64,000 nt of DNA, from NCBI GenBank assembly GCA_946894095.1, contig OX335641.1:4606501-4670500 (forward strand). The letters run 5' to 3'. The notes beneath the pieces were generated by a model. That model did no database searches, was not told where the DNA came from, and saw only the letters and a program-made list of their open reading frames with translations. Below are positions 9,868-20,889 of the stretch, piece after piece (positions within the stretch are counted from its first letter, which is position 1; each line of letters begins with the position of its first letter). Both the position numbers and the translations under genes were made by a program. The DNA comes from Incurvaria masculella. Its lineage: Eukaryota > Arthropoda > Insecta > Lepidoptera > Incurvariidae.

Positions 9868-12800
9868 TCAAGCATATCGGTAGGCGGGGTAAGTGTTCAG
9901 AGCAGAAGTCAGTCTCGCTGCTGGAGCACCATACTGGTAGGTGTAGGCAGCGGCAGGGGCTGCGGCAGTGAACGCAGCGGGAGCGGCGGCGTATGCTGCT
10001 GGCGCTGCGGCGTAGGCAGCTGGCGCGGCGGCGTAAGCCGCTGGGGCGACGGCGTAGCCAGCTGGGGCAGCTGCGTAAGCAGCAGGGGCGGCGTAGGCTG
10101 CAGGAGCAGCGGCGTAGGCAGCAGGGGAGGCGTAAGCCGCAGGAGCGGCTGCGTAGGCAGCAGGGGCGGCGTAAGCCGCAGGAGCGGCTGCGTAGGCAGC
10201 AGGGGCGGCGTAAGCCGCAGGAGCGGCTGCGTAGGCAGCAGAGGCGGCGTAAGTCAACGGGGCGGCCACTCTCGCCGCCGGAGCATATCTCGCGTAGGGT
10301 GAAGCCACGGCAGCGGTGTACGCGCCGATTCTAGCGCTCGCGTAAGCTGCCGGCGCGGCGTACGCGGCCGCAACGGGCGCGGCGGCGTACCTGGCTACCG
10401 GGGCCGGGGCGACTGCGTATCTCGCGACCGGGGCGGCCGCGACCACGCCGACGGCGTACCTCGCGGCTACCAGAGGAGCTGCGACTGGGGCGTAGGTGCG
10501 GGCGGCGACCACCGGAGCTGCGGCGATCCTCGCGGGCGCCACCGCCAGGCGAGCGGGGTCCACCGCCACGGCCGGCTCGGCGACGAGCGCCGGCGCCGCG
10601 GCCAGCAGCGCTTCCTTGCGCACGACCGCGTTGAACCCGTTGACGGGGTCGGCGGCGTAGTCGACGGTGCGGCGCGTGCCGTCGGGCTCCACGAGTGAGT
10701 AGGAGCCCTGCACGACGTCGCCGTCGCGCGACTCCTGCTGGCTCTTGTAGTCGCCGGTGAGCGCGTCCGCCACGTCGTAGCCGAACGAGTACTGCGGCCG
10801 CGGGTCGAACTCCTCCACGCGCGCCGCCACCGCCACGGGAGCTGCCGCGTACGCCGCCGCTACCGGCGCCACCGCCACGCCGCTCGCGCGGCACGCTGCC
10901 ACGAGGCACGACAACACTACCAACTGCGAAACAACAAACTCATTTTACATAAACCAGCCTTCGTATTAATGAGGTTAACAAAACACTTAAAAATGTGTTA
11001 CAAAGATAGAGAAGGGTTATCTTAGGGGAGTTTGAATATGCAGAACAAAAGAGAAGAAATAAATTTATTTTAACAAAAGAAGAATTTACAAAGTGAAATT
11101 GGGTGGAACCGGCATGCCCGGACGACCGTGATAACCTTACCATGACCGGAGTCATATGGTTCGTAAAGGTCAAATTAGTAGCACCCGTAATCGAAATGAA
11201 TATATGAAGAGATGTATGCTAGTTGAAAAAGCTAGAGAATTATGCTATGAATGTATCCGCATGGCGCGCTATCATTTCTGCCTACCCCTCCTGGGAAACG
11301 ACGGGAATTTATGTAATAGTTTTTAGTATTAGAGGCCTGAAGATTTCATTTTAGTTGTTATTTTCACTTCATTTCTCTTAAAGGAACTGTAAACTCTTAA
11401 GGCGCTAGGACTAGCCAACTACTCGCGCCATACAAATGCACTTTTTAACAAATGTAATAATATGTAGTGAAACGCTTCAGCAAATCCAAATAGAACTCCA
11501 GACTGATAATGGATTGTTAATATTTTTTTATTCCATCATTTATTTAAATAATAATAAAAATAAAAAAGTTGATTTTTCTCATTAGAAATCTGAAAGTAAT
11601 TCGATTTCTAGATATAAGCAAAAACAGCATATATGCATAAACAAAAAATTCCATTTGCTTTTAGATTTCTACATTTAGTCAAAAAAGTTCGGAAATGGAC
11701 ACCGTTTCCGCAATGTATTTTGTATAGAAAAAGGAAACATACATTAACGAAAATAATTCGATTCCTAGACGAGGAATCATATATTGTAAGAATGACACTT
11801 ATAATCGTCAGACTTAGTTAGTTAACTTGGGGTGCCTCGTCTAACTTTGCGATTTGGCTAGTACCAGGCCCTTAAGAACAGGATTATTTTTCCCAATACA
11901 CATCTGAAAACTTAATGATAAAACGGCCACGTAAGTTGTTTGAAGGCATGTACTTGTGTTCAAGCAATAAAACTATGTTTGGTGTCGTTCAAGTCGCTGG
12001 ATTGTCAATTCCACGCGCGTGCGCTACGACACCCGCGCCTCCTCCGTGCCGCCGCCGCTGCGTGTCTCGTGACGTGCTTTGACGCAAACTGACGCAACCT
12101 CCAACGACCGTTCTCCTACGTGGACTTTAAGGATTAATTACCTTCCCACAAATAAAAAAAATGTGTGCATAAATTGTCAAGATTTAAAAAAATGTTTGTC
12201 TGATTTTTAGGATTCCGTACCCTATTATTAAGCTGTCCGTCCGTCGTGCTATATATCTTGATCGTCATTGGTAGAGAGTTCATATTTTCAGAGAGCTTGT
12301 TATTGTACCGTTATTACAACCAATAGTAAAAAAAAAAAATATTACGTAAATATAAACGGTTTTTCGTTTTTTGCTCGATCTTAATAATGACAATAGAAAC
12401 TTAAAGTGTTCTTTTACAGTGTGTATACTACATTTAAAAACCAATAGTTAACCAACGGTATTTGTGTGGTATTAGCCATCCATGTCAGGTCGCATAAAAA
12501 AATAAAAATAAAATAAGGTTAAAAAATTAACTACGACAAATAAAGAGCGAACTTTCGTACGATGGTACGGAATTATTCGTGTGTGAGTCTCGCACTTGGC
12601 CGGAATTTTTTACAGACATAAAAATGTAGCGTAAAATATTCAGAACATGTTACGGTTTAAAGATGATAAATTATAGGCTTTTTTAAAAGTAACCGAAGCT
12701 TATACAGGTTTTCAATCGATTTAGTTTTGGGTAAATTTAGTTCACGATTGGGACAGACAGCCTGTGTACGCGAGCCGACATTCGAGAGATACACGCAATG

Positions 12801-13745
12801 GCCCAACGAATTGCTAACTGGTTTGGCCAGATTCAATTAGAACAATTTGCCAACTCGCAAGTGAGATGATATATGTGGATTACAAATCCCTCTAAATCTG
12901 AGTCTCCAAAAAGATAGCAAGGATAATTTATAGAACATGCGGTACATTTTTCAGTATATCTAAATGCTTCAGAACGAATCATCAGTTCTATCCATTGCAC
13001 GCATTTTATTTTAATTAATTGGACATGGATGGCTATACCGCACCTACTCTCATAATATTAGTTTATTACCACATGAGAACTAGGTGCCATGCCAGGGATT
13101 TCATTATATTGGATTGTATTTACATTGAAGTGTGTGGAAAACATGGACATTTTTGGAGTCGTTGCCGTATCAGTTCCTCATAGAACGGGTGATAACAGTT
13201 TACATGCTCTTAACATTTTACTTATTTTTTTTTAATATACCTTTTAGATTGAAAAATATTATAATAATATAAAATATTGGCTAAGAAAATTATTTTTTAC
13301 CCTAATTTTTCAATTATTTTTACTGAAAAATACAGATATTTACAAAAAAAAAAAAGATTGATTGTGCGGACATAGAATGTAGCTTTTTTCAAGTAATTAA
13401 AATCTAACAACTGTTAGTTAAATCAAAATGTTCATGCTTTTGCTTTTTCAGGTAAAATTTTAGTTTAACAACGACCGATCCATTTTGCATATCGTCATTT
13501 AATCAGTTGCACTTGTTTTAGAGCAATTCAGGGTGAATACTGCACAAATCCTTGATGTGATCGATGCAAATCCAACAAAACGAAGAACCGCGTTTCTATT
13601 TCGCCCTACCACCGATTTTTTTTTCCGGTTCCCGATTTTTTTTTTGTTATTCCGAAACACCTTATTTCACGTCCCGTAGCACAATGCGATCCGACAACCG
13701 AAAATTTCCACCATCACTTTCCACCGCTCGTACCTTGAGAGACAT
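9868..13745 (-). CDS. RR-2 cuticular protein (CPR), gene 3, Ala-rich
   Basis: Secreted cuticle protein with an RR-2 chitin-binding domain. Exon 1 is 13745-13734 (Met-Ser-Leu-Lys, GTACGA donor). Exon 2 is 10923-9868 after TTTCGCAG, joined in phase 0; the product is 355 aa. The signal peptide runs [15 protein letters not shown]. The RR-2 domain covers about 41-109 ([20 protein letters not shown], a [20 protein letters not shown] block, [10 protein letters not shown]). The remaining ~245 residues are an Ala-rich low-complexity tail built from [12 protein letters not shown] units. The 2.8-kb intron contains repeat R, a TTAA MITE, a split GTCC element and a SINE. The exon 1 link is inferred from promoter, phase and shared layout. 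No good AATAAA is seen just past the stop. Confidence 0.88.
9940..10255 (-). repeat. Ala/Tyr/Pro coding repeats in CPR gene 3
   Basis: Degenerate and near-perfect ~45-bp higher-order units encode repeated [13 protein letters not shown] in the C-terminal tail; the cleanest copies are around 10135-10240. Confidence 0.8.
11100..11315 (+). repeat. Interspersed repeat R, copy 2
   Basis: Matches 261-560 at TTCGTAAAGGTCAAATTAG and at the CTGCCTACCCCTCCTGGGAA end. Confidence 0.5.
11401..11871 (+). mobile_element. TTAA-flanked MITE B, copy 1 (471 bp)
   Basis: Flanked by TTAA at 11397-11400 and 11872-11875. The ends are inverted: GGCGCTAGGACTAGCCAA on the left, and the complement of GGGCCTGGTACTAGCCAA on the right. 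No ORF. A second copy of exactly 471 bp lies inverted at 18074-18544. TTAA target duplication is the hallmark of the piggyBac superfamily; the assignment rests on that alone. It sits in the intron of CPR gene 3. Confidence 0.85.
12207..12612 (-). repeat. Split GTCC element with a SINE tail inside
   Basis: 12207-12250 carries one end (GGATTCCGTACCC...GTCCGTCC) and 12555-12612 the other (ACGATGGTACGGAA...CGCACTTGGCCGG). A plus-strand SINE tail (GTGGTATTAGCCATCCATGT, then A-rich) lies between at 12453-12505. Sequence 11876-12206 is unassigned and has a small GC-rich patch near 12010-12060. Confidence 0.6.
13020..13170 (-). repeat. SINE body, diverged
   Basis: Reverse SINE body from GGACATGGATGGCTATACC through AACTAGGTGCCATGCCAGG to GTGTGGAAAACATGGACA. 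The following 13185-13360 resembles parts of the element at 21787-23275. Confidence 0.65.
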
Positions 13746-13782
13746 TTCCTCGGGAGATGCTTATCGGGAAGCTGCAAGAAGC

Positions 13783-13819
13783 CGACTGTGCGTCCTGAAT
13801 TCGTCTCCCGTCTTTTATA
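13783..13819 (-). promoter_or_regulatory. Core promoter of CPR gene 3
   Basis: TATAAAA at 13819-13813 and an initiator-like CACAGTC at 13790-13784, followed by ATG at 13745. A GC-rich upstream block lies at 13890-14060. Confidence 0.7.
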
Positions 13820-14364
13820 CTGTTGCATTTGACGCGCTATATGGACCGTTGCCTCATCCCTGTGGCATCTCCTAATTTAAATATATTCAAGTACGCACGT
13901 CTGCGCCGGCGCCGGGGGGCAGGGGCGTGTGTGGACATCTCTAGATCCTCGGCGGACAATGCGCCGGTGAACAAAGCGACTTGCGCAAGCGCCGCTGGAC
14001 GCTGGCTCGCCGGAGCCTGGGGTTTGTTTGCAGAGCCACGTCAGTGTTCTTGGAACGGTGCCGGCAGGTGGTGTTCATGCGGAATGTTAATACAATTTGC
14101 AAGAGTGGCAAAGTGTTACAGTGACTGGGTTAGTTGGCCGAGATGAATAGGACACGTAATTTTTCATTTAGGTAAAAAAATAGATTCCGACGCAAAATAC
14201 TGTAGAAAGTAAGTCATCAATCATCAATTCTCGGTAAGGTTTGGCCAGATAATTCCTGCGGATGAACCCCTGTAATTTTTGGGCTTAGGGAGCATTGTCA
14301 TCTGAAAGAAGAAATAGTGACTATAATTGATAAGGGTATATTAAGATGGTAAGAAGGGTATATT

Positions 14365-14730
14365 TATGCGACTTGACATGGATGGATACCACACAACTAC
14401 CGTTATGATGTTAGCCCAATACACCACATTCCCGAAGGAATATGGTGCCATGCCAGGACCTTCCCTTTATGAGCACGGCTACATTGAACTGGATGGAAAA
14501 CACGGACCATTTTTCATTGCCGCTTCGACCATCTTTTCATCCAATGCGATGGTACCAACCCGGGCGGGCTTAAACCCTACCCGTCTGAACCATGGAGCAG
14601 CTCGCATTCGTGACGAAATGCACTTATCGAACTCGGAAAGAGAAAGACAGTGGTGCATGTCGGTATTGAACCCAGGCCTCTGGTACGCTAGGCCAGTCCC
14701 CGCGCCACTAGGCTACGAGCCTCTCGGTTG
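14365..14730 (-). repeat. tRNA-headed SINE, near-complete
   Basis: Reverse copy. The body runs from 14365 and the tRNA-like head ends at about 14727 (complement of GCTCGTAGCCTAGTGGCGCG, with a GGGTTCAATACC B-box). A further decayed copy lies at 14945-15100. Confidence 0.85.
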
Positions 14731-15100
14731 GACATGTAGAGCGAATGGGGGATGAAATAATGACGAAACATAGTATATATAGATAATTTAGTGGAATCGT
14801 CATGCCCGGGCGGCTAAGAAGACATATTAATTTGAAGATATTTTAATATATCGTAAAAGTCAGGTACGTACCGACCGAAATCGTAAATCATGTATGTAAA
14901 TATGTATTTCCGTAGTGGAAGCCAAATAAGTATGATATATATTTTTTATGGAACTGGACATGTGCGGCTAATAATACACCCACCGCCACTTAGACAATAT
15001 TTTCATCGAATGAGATTTTTCTATCCGGGCGGGCTTGGACCCTACCCCTAGTACCCCCTTTTACATTCGCGATGAAATGCTACAATCTAAACCCAAACGC

Positions 15101-16016
15101 TCCTTTTGTGGGACTGTTAGAATTCCCGGGATGGATGTTGTTCTACCCTCTCCAAGCGCCAGCGGTTGCGAAGAGACCAAATCATACACACACCTAGCTT
15201 TATTTAATTTTCACAAATACACACTGTTTACATTTTTTTTGAATTAAGTTTATTATCCTTTCGTAGCGGCAATTTGTTCTTTTTAAACCTCAATGGCAAT
15301 TTTCAAAGATATTTCATGACACTTCAGTGCTGTGGCAAATAATTTTATTTTCATTCTTAAATGAGACATAGTTGTATTTCTGCGCAGCCGTTTGCGAGTG
15401 GAGGTGACCGGCCAGTATCTATACCAACAATAGTGCCCCTAGATTTTCATCGAAACCTTTGGAATTTGCCCAAGCGGTCAAGGTCTTTTCCCGGGATTTT
15501 CCGTAGCACATCAACATGCCCGTCGACGCGGCGCGACCTAGCCGAAACGCATATATTGTCGCGCGGCGGTCACGCGACCAAATTGCACGCATCTTAACAA
15601 CAACGTTTTTAACAACAGCATCTTAACAACAACTCTGCACATGCGGTTACACCACGCGTATAAACCGGTCTGCAGAATGGCTCATAATATGGAAAATTCG
15701 TCCATTGTAAGATGTGTCAAATTAGCAATGCTTCAGATTCTAATTGTTGACAATCATTACTAGTGCCAGGACTGGCTCCCGAGCATCTATGTTCGGTCTT
15801 AGGAGTTGACTTCTTCAATTCCACATATGGTTAAGCAATACAAACCTAATCATTAATTATAGCCAACCACTGGCTACCCTGAGCCCAAACATCGGTGCTC
15901 GAGAGCCAGAAAAGGCACCTGTGAGGTGTGGATGAGATGAGGATAATTATTACGTTCCGCGCAACAATGTTGTGAGATGGTTGTGAGGGATTCACAATAA
16001 GTGGCGAGCCCATAGA
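15101..16016. other. Intergenic, one dispersed repeat, no gene
   Basis: Block 15800-15935 matches 20045-20225 (CCACATATGGTT, AATACAAACCTAATCAT, ATCGGTGCTCGAGAGCCAGAAA). The rest shows no recognised element or credible frame. Confidence 0.5.
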
Positions 16017-16295
16017 TAAAAAAAATTAACAAAAAAAATAACCGGCTTCAAAGAAAAAGCACTAAAAAGTAAAAAATAATTTCCATTTTTGTAGTTACGA
16101 TTTCTGTAATTTTTTGAGTCGGCGTCAGCCGGGCACGCGCTGCGCCAATCAAGAGAACCTAACCTAACCTAACCTAACCTTGGCTGACACCGACTCAAAA
16201 AATAACAGAAATCGTAACTACAAAAATGGAAATTATTTTTTACTTTTTAGTGCTTTTTCTTTGAAGTCGGTTATTTTTTTTGTTAATTTTTTTTA
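16017..16295. repeat. Large palindrome, 114-bp arms
   Basis: Left arm 16017-16130 and right arm 16182-16295 are complements with about four mismatches and no gaps. The 51-bp centre holds AACCTAACCTAACCTAACCT, four units of the arthropod telomere repeat strand. A repeat continues to about 16645 with an AACCTCCTCC...GAAGTCGGTTA end similar to the arms. Confidence 0.9.
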
Positions 16296-16649
16296 TTTGT
16301 TTATTTTTAGTGAATCTGAAGTACACTTACTAATTTGTACACGTCCTTTCCAATAAAAAAAGAATCACCGAAATCGGTTGGCGTTATATTGAGTTATTCG
16401 TCCATTTGTCGCGCACATCTTAATACAAATTTAAGACTTTTATGATTTTCTCATGGATATCATTGTCCGAACTTAACCAAATTAAAATGGGACCACTTGG
16501 GAAGCACTAGCTATCATTTAAAAAATAATCATCAAAATCGGTTCACCCAGGCAAAAGTTATGAGGTAACAAACATAAAAAAAAAACAAAAAAAAAAACAT
16601 ACAGACGAATTGATAACCTCCTCCTTTTTTTGAAGTCGGTTAAAAAGTA

Positions 16650-17080
16650 AGGAGATATTATGGCATCGAGCCAGCCTAATATTGGACCCGCTGTCTCCAA
16701 TTTAAAAAAAACCGGCCAAGTGAGAGTCGGACTCGCACACGAAGGGTTCCTTACCATCGTAAAAGATTTAACACAAAACATTGAAGTATTTCGTATGGGG
16801 GCCCCTTTCAATTTTATCATTACCAATTTGTTGTTGTAGCGGCAAAATAAATACACAATCTGTGAATATTTCAGCTGCCTACCTATTATGGTTCATGAGA
16901 TGCAGCGCTCTGAAAGACGGACGGACGGACAGCGGTGGCTTAGTAATATGGTTCCGTCGGCACTCTTTGGGTACGGAACCCTAAAAACTACATACATGCC
17001 ACATGGAAACATACTTGCAGTCGCTGACGTATTTGAGGGTTTGTGTAGAGCACATTCGCGCGCGGTGGCGATGTGGTACT
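16650..17080 (+). repeat. Repeat D split by a GTCC element
   Basis: D begins at 16650 (GCATCGAGCCAGCC...CCCGCTGTCTCCAAT), is interrupted by a complete plus-strand GTCC element at 16709-16985, and resumes at 16988 (ACATACATGCCACATGGAAA) to about 17080. Confidence 0.75.
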
Positions 17081-17084
17081 CCGC

Positions 17085-17345
17085 CTAGGGGTTCGACCAT
17101 CAAGCAATACTGGACGTGGCCTGATTCTGGTTGGGAGACCGTCCGACCATTGCGGCTGGCCGTGGTTGGGAAATCCATATTTCCTTTATTGCTGTTTTTA
17201 AATATTTCGTGTTTTTCAGCCATTTCAATGACCCGTGAAATGTATGGAAGGTCCTGGCATGGCACCTGGTTCTCATCTAGTGTGTTGGGCTAATATAATT
17301 ACAGAAGGTGTCGTATTATCCATTGAACTGGTTCCATAAATACAT
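17085..17345 (+). repeat. 5S-headed SINE, decayed
   Basis: The head reads ATCAAGCAATACTGGACGTG...GGTTGGGAGACCGTCCGACC, an eroded 5S-like block, followed by GGCTGGCCGTGGTTGG and the body end GTCCTGGCATGGCACC...GTGTTGGGCTAATA. A reverse fragment follows at 17384-17475. Confidence 0.6.
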
Positions 17346-17528
17346 TTATTTTATAATTCGATGTTTGTATGTTGTAACTAGATATGGACGGCTAATACCA
17401 CACCTGCCGTCAGTATTAGCCCAACACATTTCATGGGAACTAGGCGCGATGCCAGGACCTTTTTTGTTTTGCAATTTATCGCGGGTGGTGCCTCCCTCAG
17501 TAAATTGTTTTGTGGTGTTGTTCCTTAA

Positions 17529-18069
17529 GGTGGCCCATCCCGCTCATCTCCCCATACGAAAGGGGAAAGAAGATCACGCCCATATTTCTTGTCAGAGATC
17601 CAAAATTTTGCTCAAAATAGCTTTATTTGATCGAACTAAATGTCTGATGACCATTTACATTGTAAAATTGTGTTTGGTTTCTAAGTTATAAGGTCCGAAA
17701 GTTCGAATTTTTCGCGCGTTTTTTACAATAACTTTGGAGGTGGATTACGCAATGATAAAGTAAGAAAATCTTAAAAAGATTAGTCATCAGTCATAGCTTA
17801 TTTAATGAAGATTAATAATCTTTGTTTTTTTTTTAGATTTTTGACTACAGCGGTCGTGGTTTACTTTTAGCTATAAGTCGTTTTGAAATCAAAATTTTCG
17901 TAAATCTTACCAAATCATACACTATGCACATTGTCTTTTTTGTGGACATGTTGCATCTTCCTCATCACGAAGCCTGTCTTGTTCATTGAAACAGAGAAGG
18001 TCCCAGAGCGCAACAGCACGGTTTTGTACAGTGCCCGCGAATGAGTTTGTCCCGCCGGGTTGGGCCACC
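17529..18069 (+). mobile_element. TTAA-flanked MITE A, copy 1 (541 bp)
   Basis: Flanked by TTAA at 17525-17528 and 18070-18073. The left end is GGTGGCCCATCCCGC; the right end is the complement of GGTGGCCCAACCCGGCGGGA. Non-coding. Other copies are at 35968-36509 and 42440-43551. Termini and TTAA sites suggest a piggyBac-type non-autonomous element. Confidence 0.88.
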
Positions 18070-18073
18070 TTAA

Positions 18074-18544
18074 GGCCCTGGTACTAGCCAAATCGCAAAG
18101 TTAGACGAGGCACCCCAAGTTTACTAAGTCTGACAATTAGAAGTTCTTACAATTATTAATTAATTCTTACAATACATATATGATTCCTTGTCTAGGAATC
18201 AACCTATTTTCGTTAATGTATGTTTCCTTTTTACACAAAATACATTGCGGAAACGGTGTCAATTTCGGAACTTTTTGACTTTTTGTAGAAATCTAAAAGC
18301 AAATGGAATTATTTGTTTATGCATACATGCTGTTTTTGCTTATATCTAGAAATTATATTACTTTCAGATTTCTATTGTGAAAAATGGACTTTTTTATTTA
18401 AATAAATGATGGAATAAAAAAATATTAACAATCCATTATCAGTCTGGAGTTCTATTTGGACTTGCTGAGGCGTTTCACTGCATATTATTACATTTGTTTA
18501 AAGGTGCATTTGTATGGCGCGAGTAGTTGGCCAGTCCTAGGGTC
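18074..18544 (-). mobile_element. TTAA-flanked MITE B, copy 2 (471 bp)
   Basis: Inverted relative to 11401-11871 and the same length. It abuts MITE A through a shared TTAA at 18070-18073. Its far end is followed by TCAA, a probable decayed TTAA. Confidence 0.85.
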
Positions 18545-18924
18545 TCAACTTATGTTTCATAGCAGTAAATGAAATGCACCTCGATAAGTTTTGCAGGCAG
18601 TTTAAGGCTGGAGTGCACAATCTCTGGTTGGTGATCATATTAAAATTAAAATATATCCTTCCTTATTTTTCGCCCGAAGAAGAAAGATATATAATAAACA
18701 TAACTATAATACTAACCAGAGTTTTGTGCTTTGCAGCCTAAGTGCACTAGATTTGCATACAGATACCCAGCTAATGATATTTAGATGGAGGATTGATGAT
18801 GGTGTGTGGTCTGTATGATGCAATCACAAGCCGATCAGTTTTAATAGGATGTAGGCTACGGTAAAATACTAGTTAGTATTTTGTGCAATAGTTGGATAGG
18901 GGCATAACTACAAATCGTTTTTTT

Positions 18925-19445
18925 TATGTAACTGGACGTGCATGGGTCAACACAACATATGAGGTGCCGTGCCAGAACCTTCGATGTACGGCTATTGAAT
19001 TGGATGGATAACACGGACGATTTGAATTGCTCTTTTGACCATCATTCATTCAATGCAATGGGACCTAATAATTAAGGAGCAGGAAGGGGAAATTCAATAT
19101 TACGGGTACCTACTTATTAATATGTATGTGAGATTTAGTCAGTAGTTGATATATACCCTCAGATCACCCATTTATCTCACAAGAATTATTTTCTATTTTC
19201 TTTTTTCAGAGGGTGTAAGATTACTTATTTTGAGGTTTAGTAAATCCTAATGGAAAACATGGACAAATTTTAGCGATCGTAGGGTATCGTTCATGTAATG
19301 CTACAGTAACACCTCTAGCGGGTTTAACCCTGTTAAGTCGTACTGGGAAGGTTAGGTTAGGTTGAAGGTTAGGTTAGGTTAGTAATTAGTAGTAAGTAAT
19401 AAGTACCTTCAGTATTCTGCCAGATCCGAACCACGACCAGCCTTA
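18925..19445 (-). repeat. Broken SINE copies with telomere-like units
   Basis: A reverse SINE body at 18925-19075, then eroded pieces at 19252-19340 and 19395-19445 (CCGAACCACGACCAGCC). Between the last two lies a GGTTA-type repeat at 19350-19383. Confidence 0.55.
19350..19383. repeat. Interstitial (TTAGG)n-like repeat
   Basis: AGGTTAGGTTAGGTT, a short spacer, then GGTTAGGTTAGGTTAG. Its complement matches the array in the palindrome loop at 16158-16180. Confidence 0.7.
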
Positions 19446-19729
19446 CCCGTCACACCTATAAACAACCGGTCAGCTTATAGTGTTGGTTTACCACAATGAT
19501 CGAACACAGAAAGCGTTTGGGATATTCATGTTTCCGTTCATTGTGCGCCGTTGGTCTAAGCGTCAAAAAATAATAAAAAAATAGATGTGCATAGATAAAT
19601 TTTAATACAGGGTTTTTAGGTTCTCTTTTAAAGAAGGCAGGAGAAAAAGGTTTTATTTAAATGTTTGAAATCGATATCAAGTATATTTTTATTTATGGCG
19701 GTTAGTGGCTTTTGATTCTGAGCCCGTAG

Positions 19730-20030
19730 TCCCAGTTTGCCCGTAGCCAGCGTTTACGCCAAACCGATCGACTGGCGTTTTCAAATGTATAGAGAAATTG
19801 AGTAGCGCGCCCAGTGGGCGTTAAACGAACTAACATTTGGGAGTCCGAGTTTGATTTGACAGCTTACTCACCGTCGGCGTAAATACGTCGACGTTGTCGT
19901 TTACGCCGACTCCGTGTTTTCATAAACATCGGAAGTCCGAGTTTGACTGTGGCAGCTTAAAGAAGTAAAACCACAGAATAAATAGTAAACATTTGTATGG
20001 GGTGTGACGTTTTTACGTAACTTCGAAGTT
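19730..20030 (+). repeat. Interspersed repeat G, copy 1
   Basis: Rich in GGCGTAAA/TTTACGCC motifs. An inverted copy lies at 42185-42430 (CAAACCCCATACAAGT...CCAGTCGATCGGTTTGG), and a short piece at 47403-47455. Confidence 0.6.
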
Positions 20031-20268
20031 CCTTAAACGCCAATTTAGGTGATAACTCAGACAGACCACTCTGTTGTCAATACGGAGCTGTTTAAGTATA
20101 TGCTCCCACATATGGTTTATCAATACAAACCTAATCATAAATTATACTCAACCGTTGGGTTCGCAAATATCGGTGCTCGAGAGCCAGAAACGGCACGCGT
20201 GATTTGGTGTATTTTAATAATTAACGCATTACTAGACTAATATTATTCAACACAATCGTTCTAACACG

Positions 20269-20440
20269 GCCTTGAGGCCAGTTCTCGAATAGCCGCCGTT
20301 TCGCGGCCACCGCAGCCGTGACCGCGTCCTTGGATACGAACCTGCTGCCTCCAGCAAGTGGAGCACTCTCCGCCTCGTCGCGTCGCCTCCACCTCCGCGC
20401 CGCTTGCGCAACCGCGTCGGATGTGCGTAAAGACACAGAG
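20269..20440 (-). other. GC-rich island, possible minus-strand exon
   Basis: About 170 bp much richer in GC than its flanks. One minus-strand frame stays open throughout and encodes a charged, Ala-rich peptide including FVSKDAVTAAVAAKRRLFE. No strong splice sites bracket it, and I recognise no family. It could be an internal exon of a gene whose other exons lie elsewhere, or a non-coding GC patch. Confidence 0.25.
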
Positions 20441-20889
20441 TGAACGTACGGATGAGACCAACATTTATTCACACAAAATGTACTTACTAACATATTTTTT
20501 TTAATCAAGTGTTATTTTATTTAATGCTAGTATTGATGCTAGGTCTGTTTGAAATTTGACTTTGCGAAAGAGCGCGGTGTTCATTATCATTCATTACATA
20601 CATGTGTTTCAGGGAGGTTACCATGGTAAATTAACAATAAGATTTCTTACCATGCTTACTGGTAAATTTCTGTTCAGTTGGCAGAAATAAACCGTCGTTT
20701 TACAGTTAGCATGGTACTTATAATGCAACTTTAGATTTAATGACTCACATGCCTGTTAACCCGGCAGTTATTTTATCATGGTAACCCTGTTATAAACTGT
20801 TTTCTCCCTGTTATAAACTTGATTCCCAGTATAAACTTGTGGGATCTATAAATAAAAATGTAGAGAACTACAAAATCACCAACTATCAA

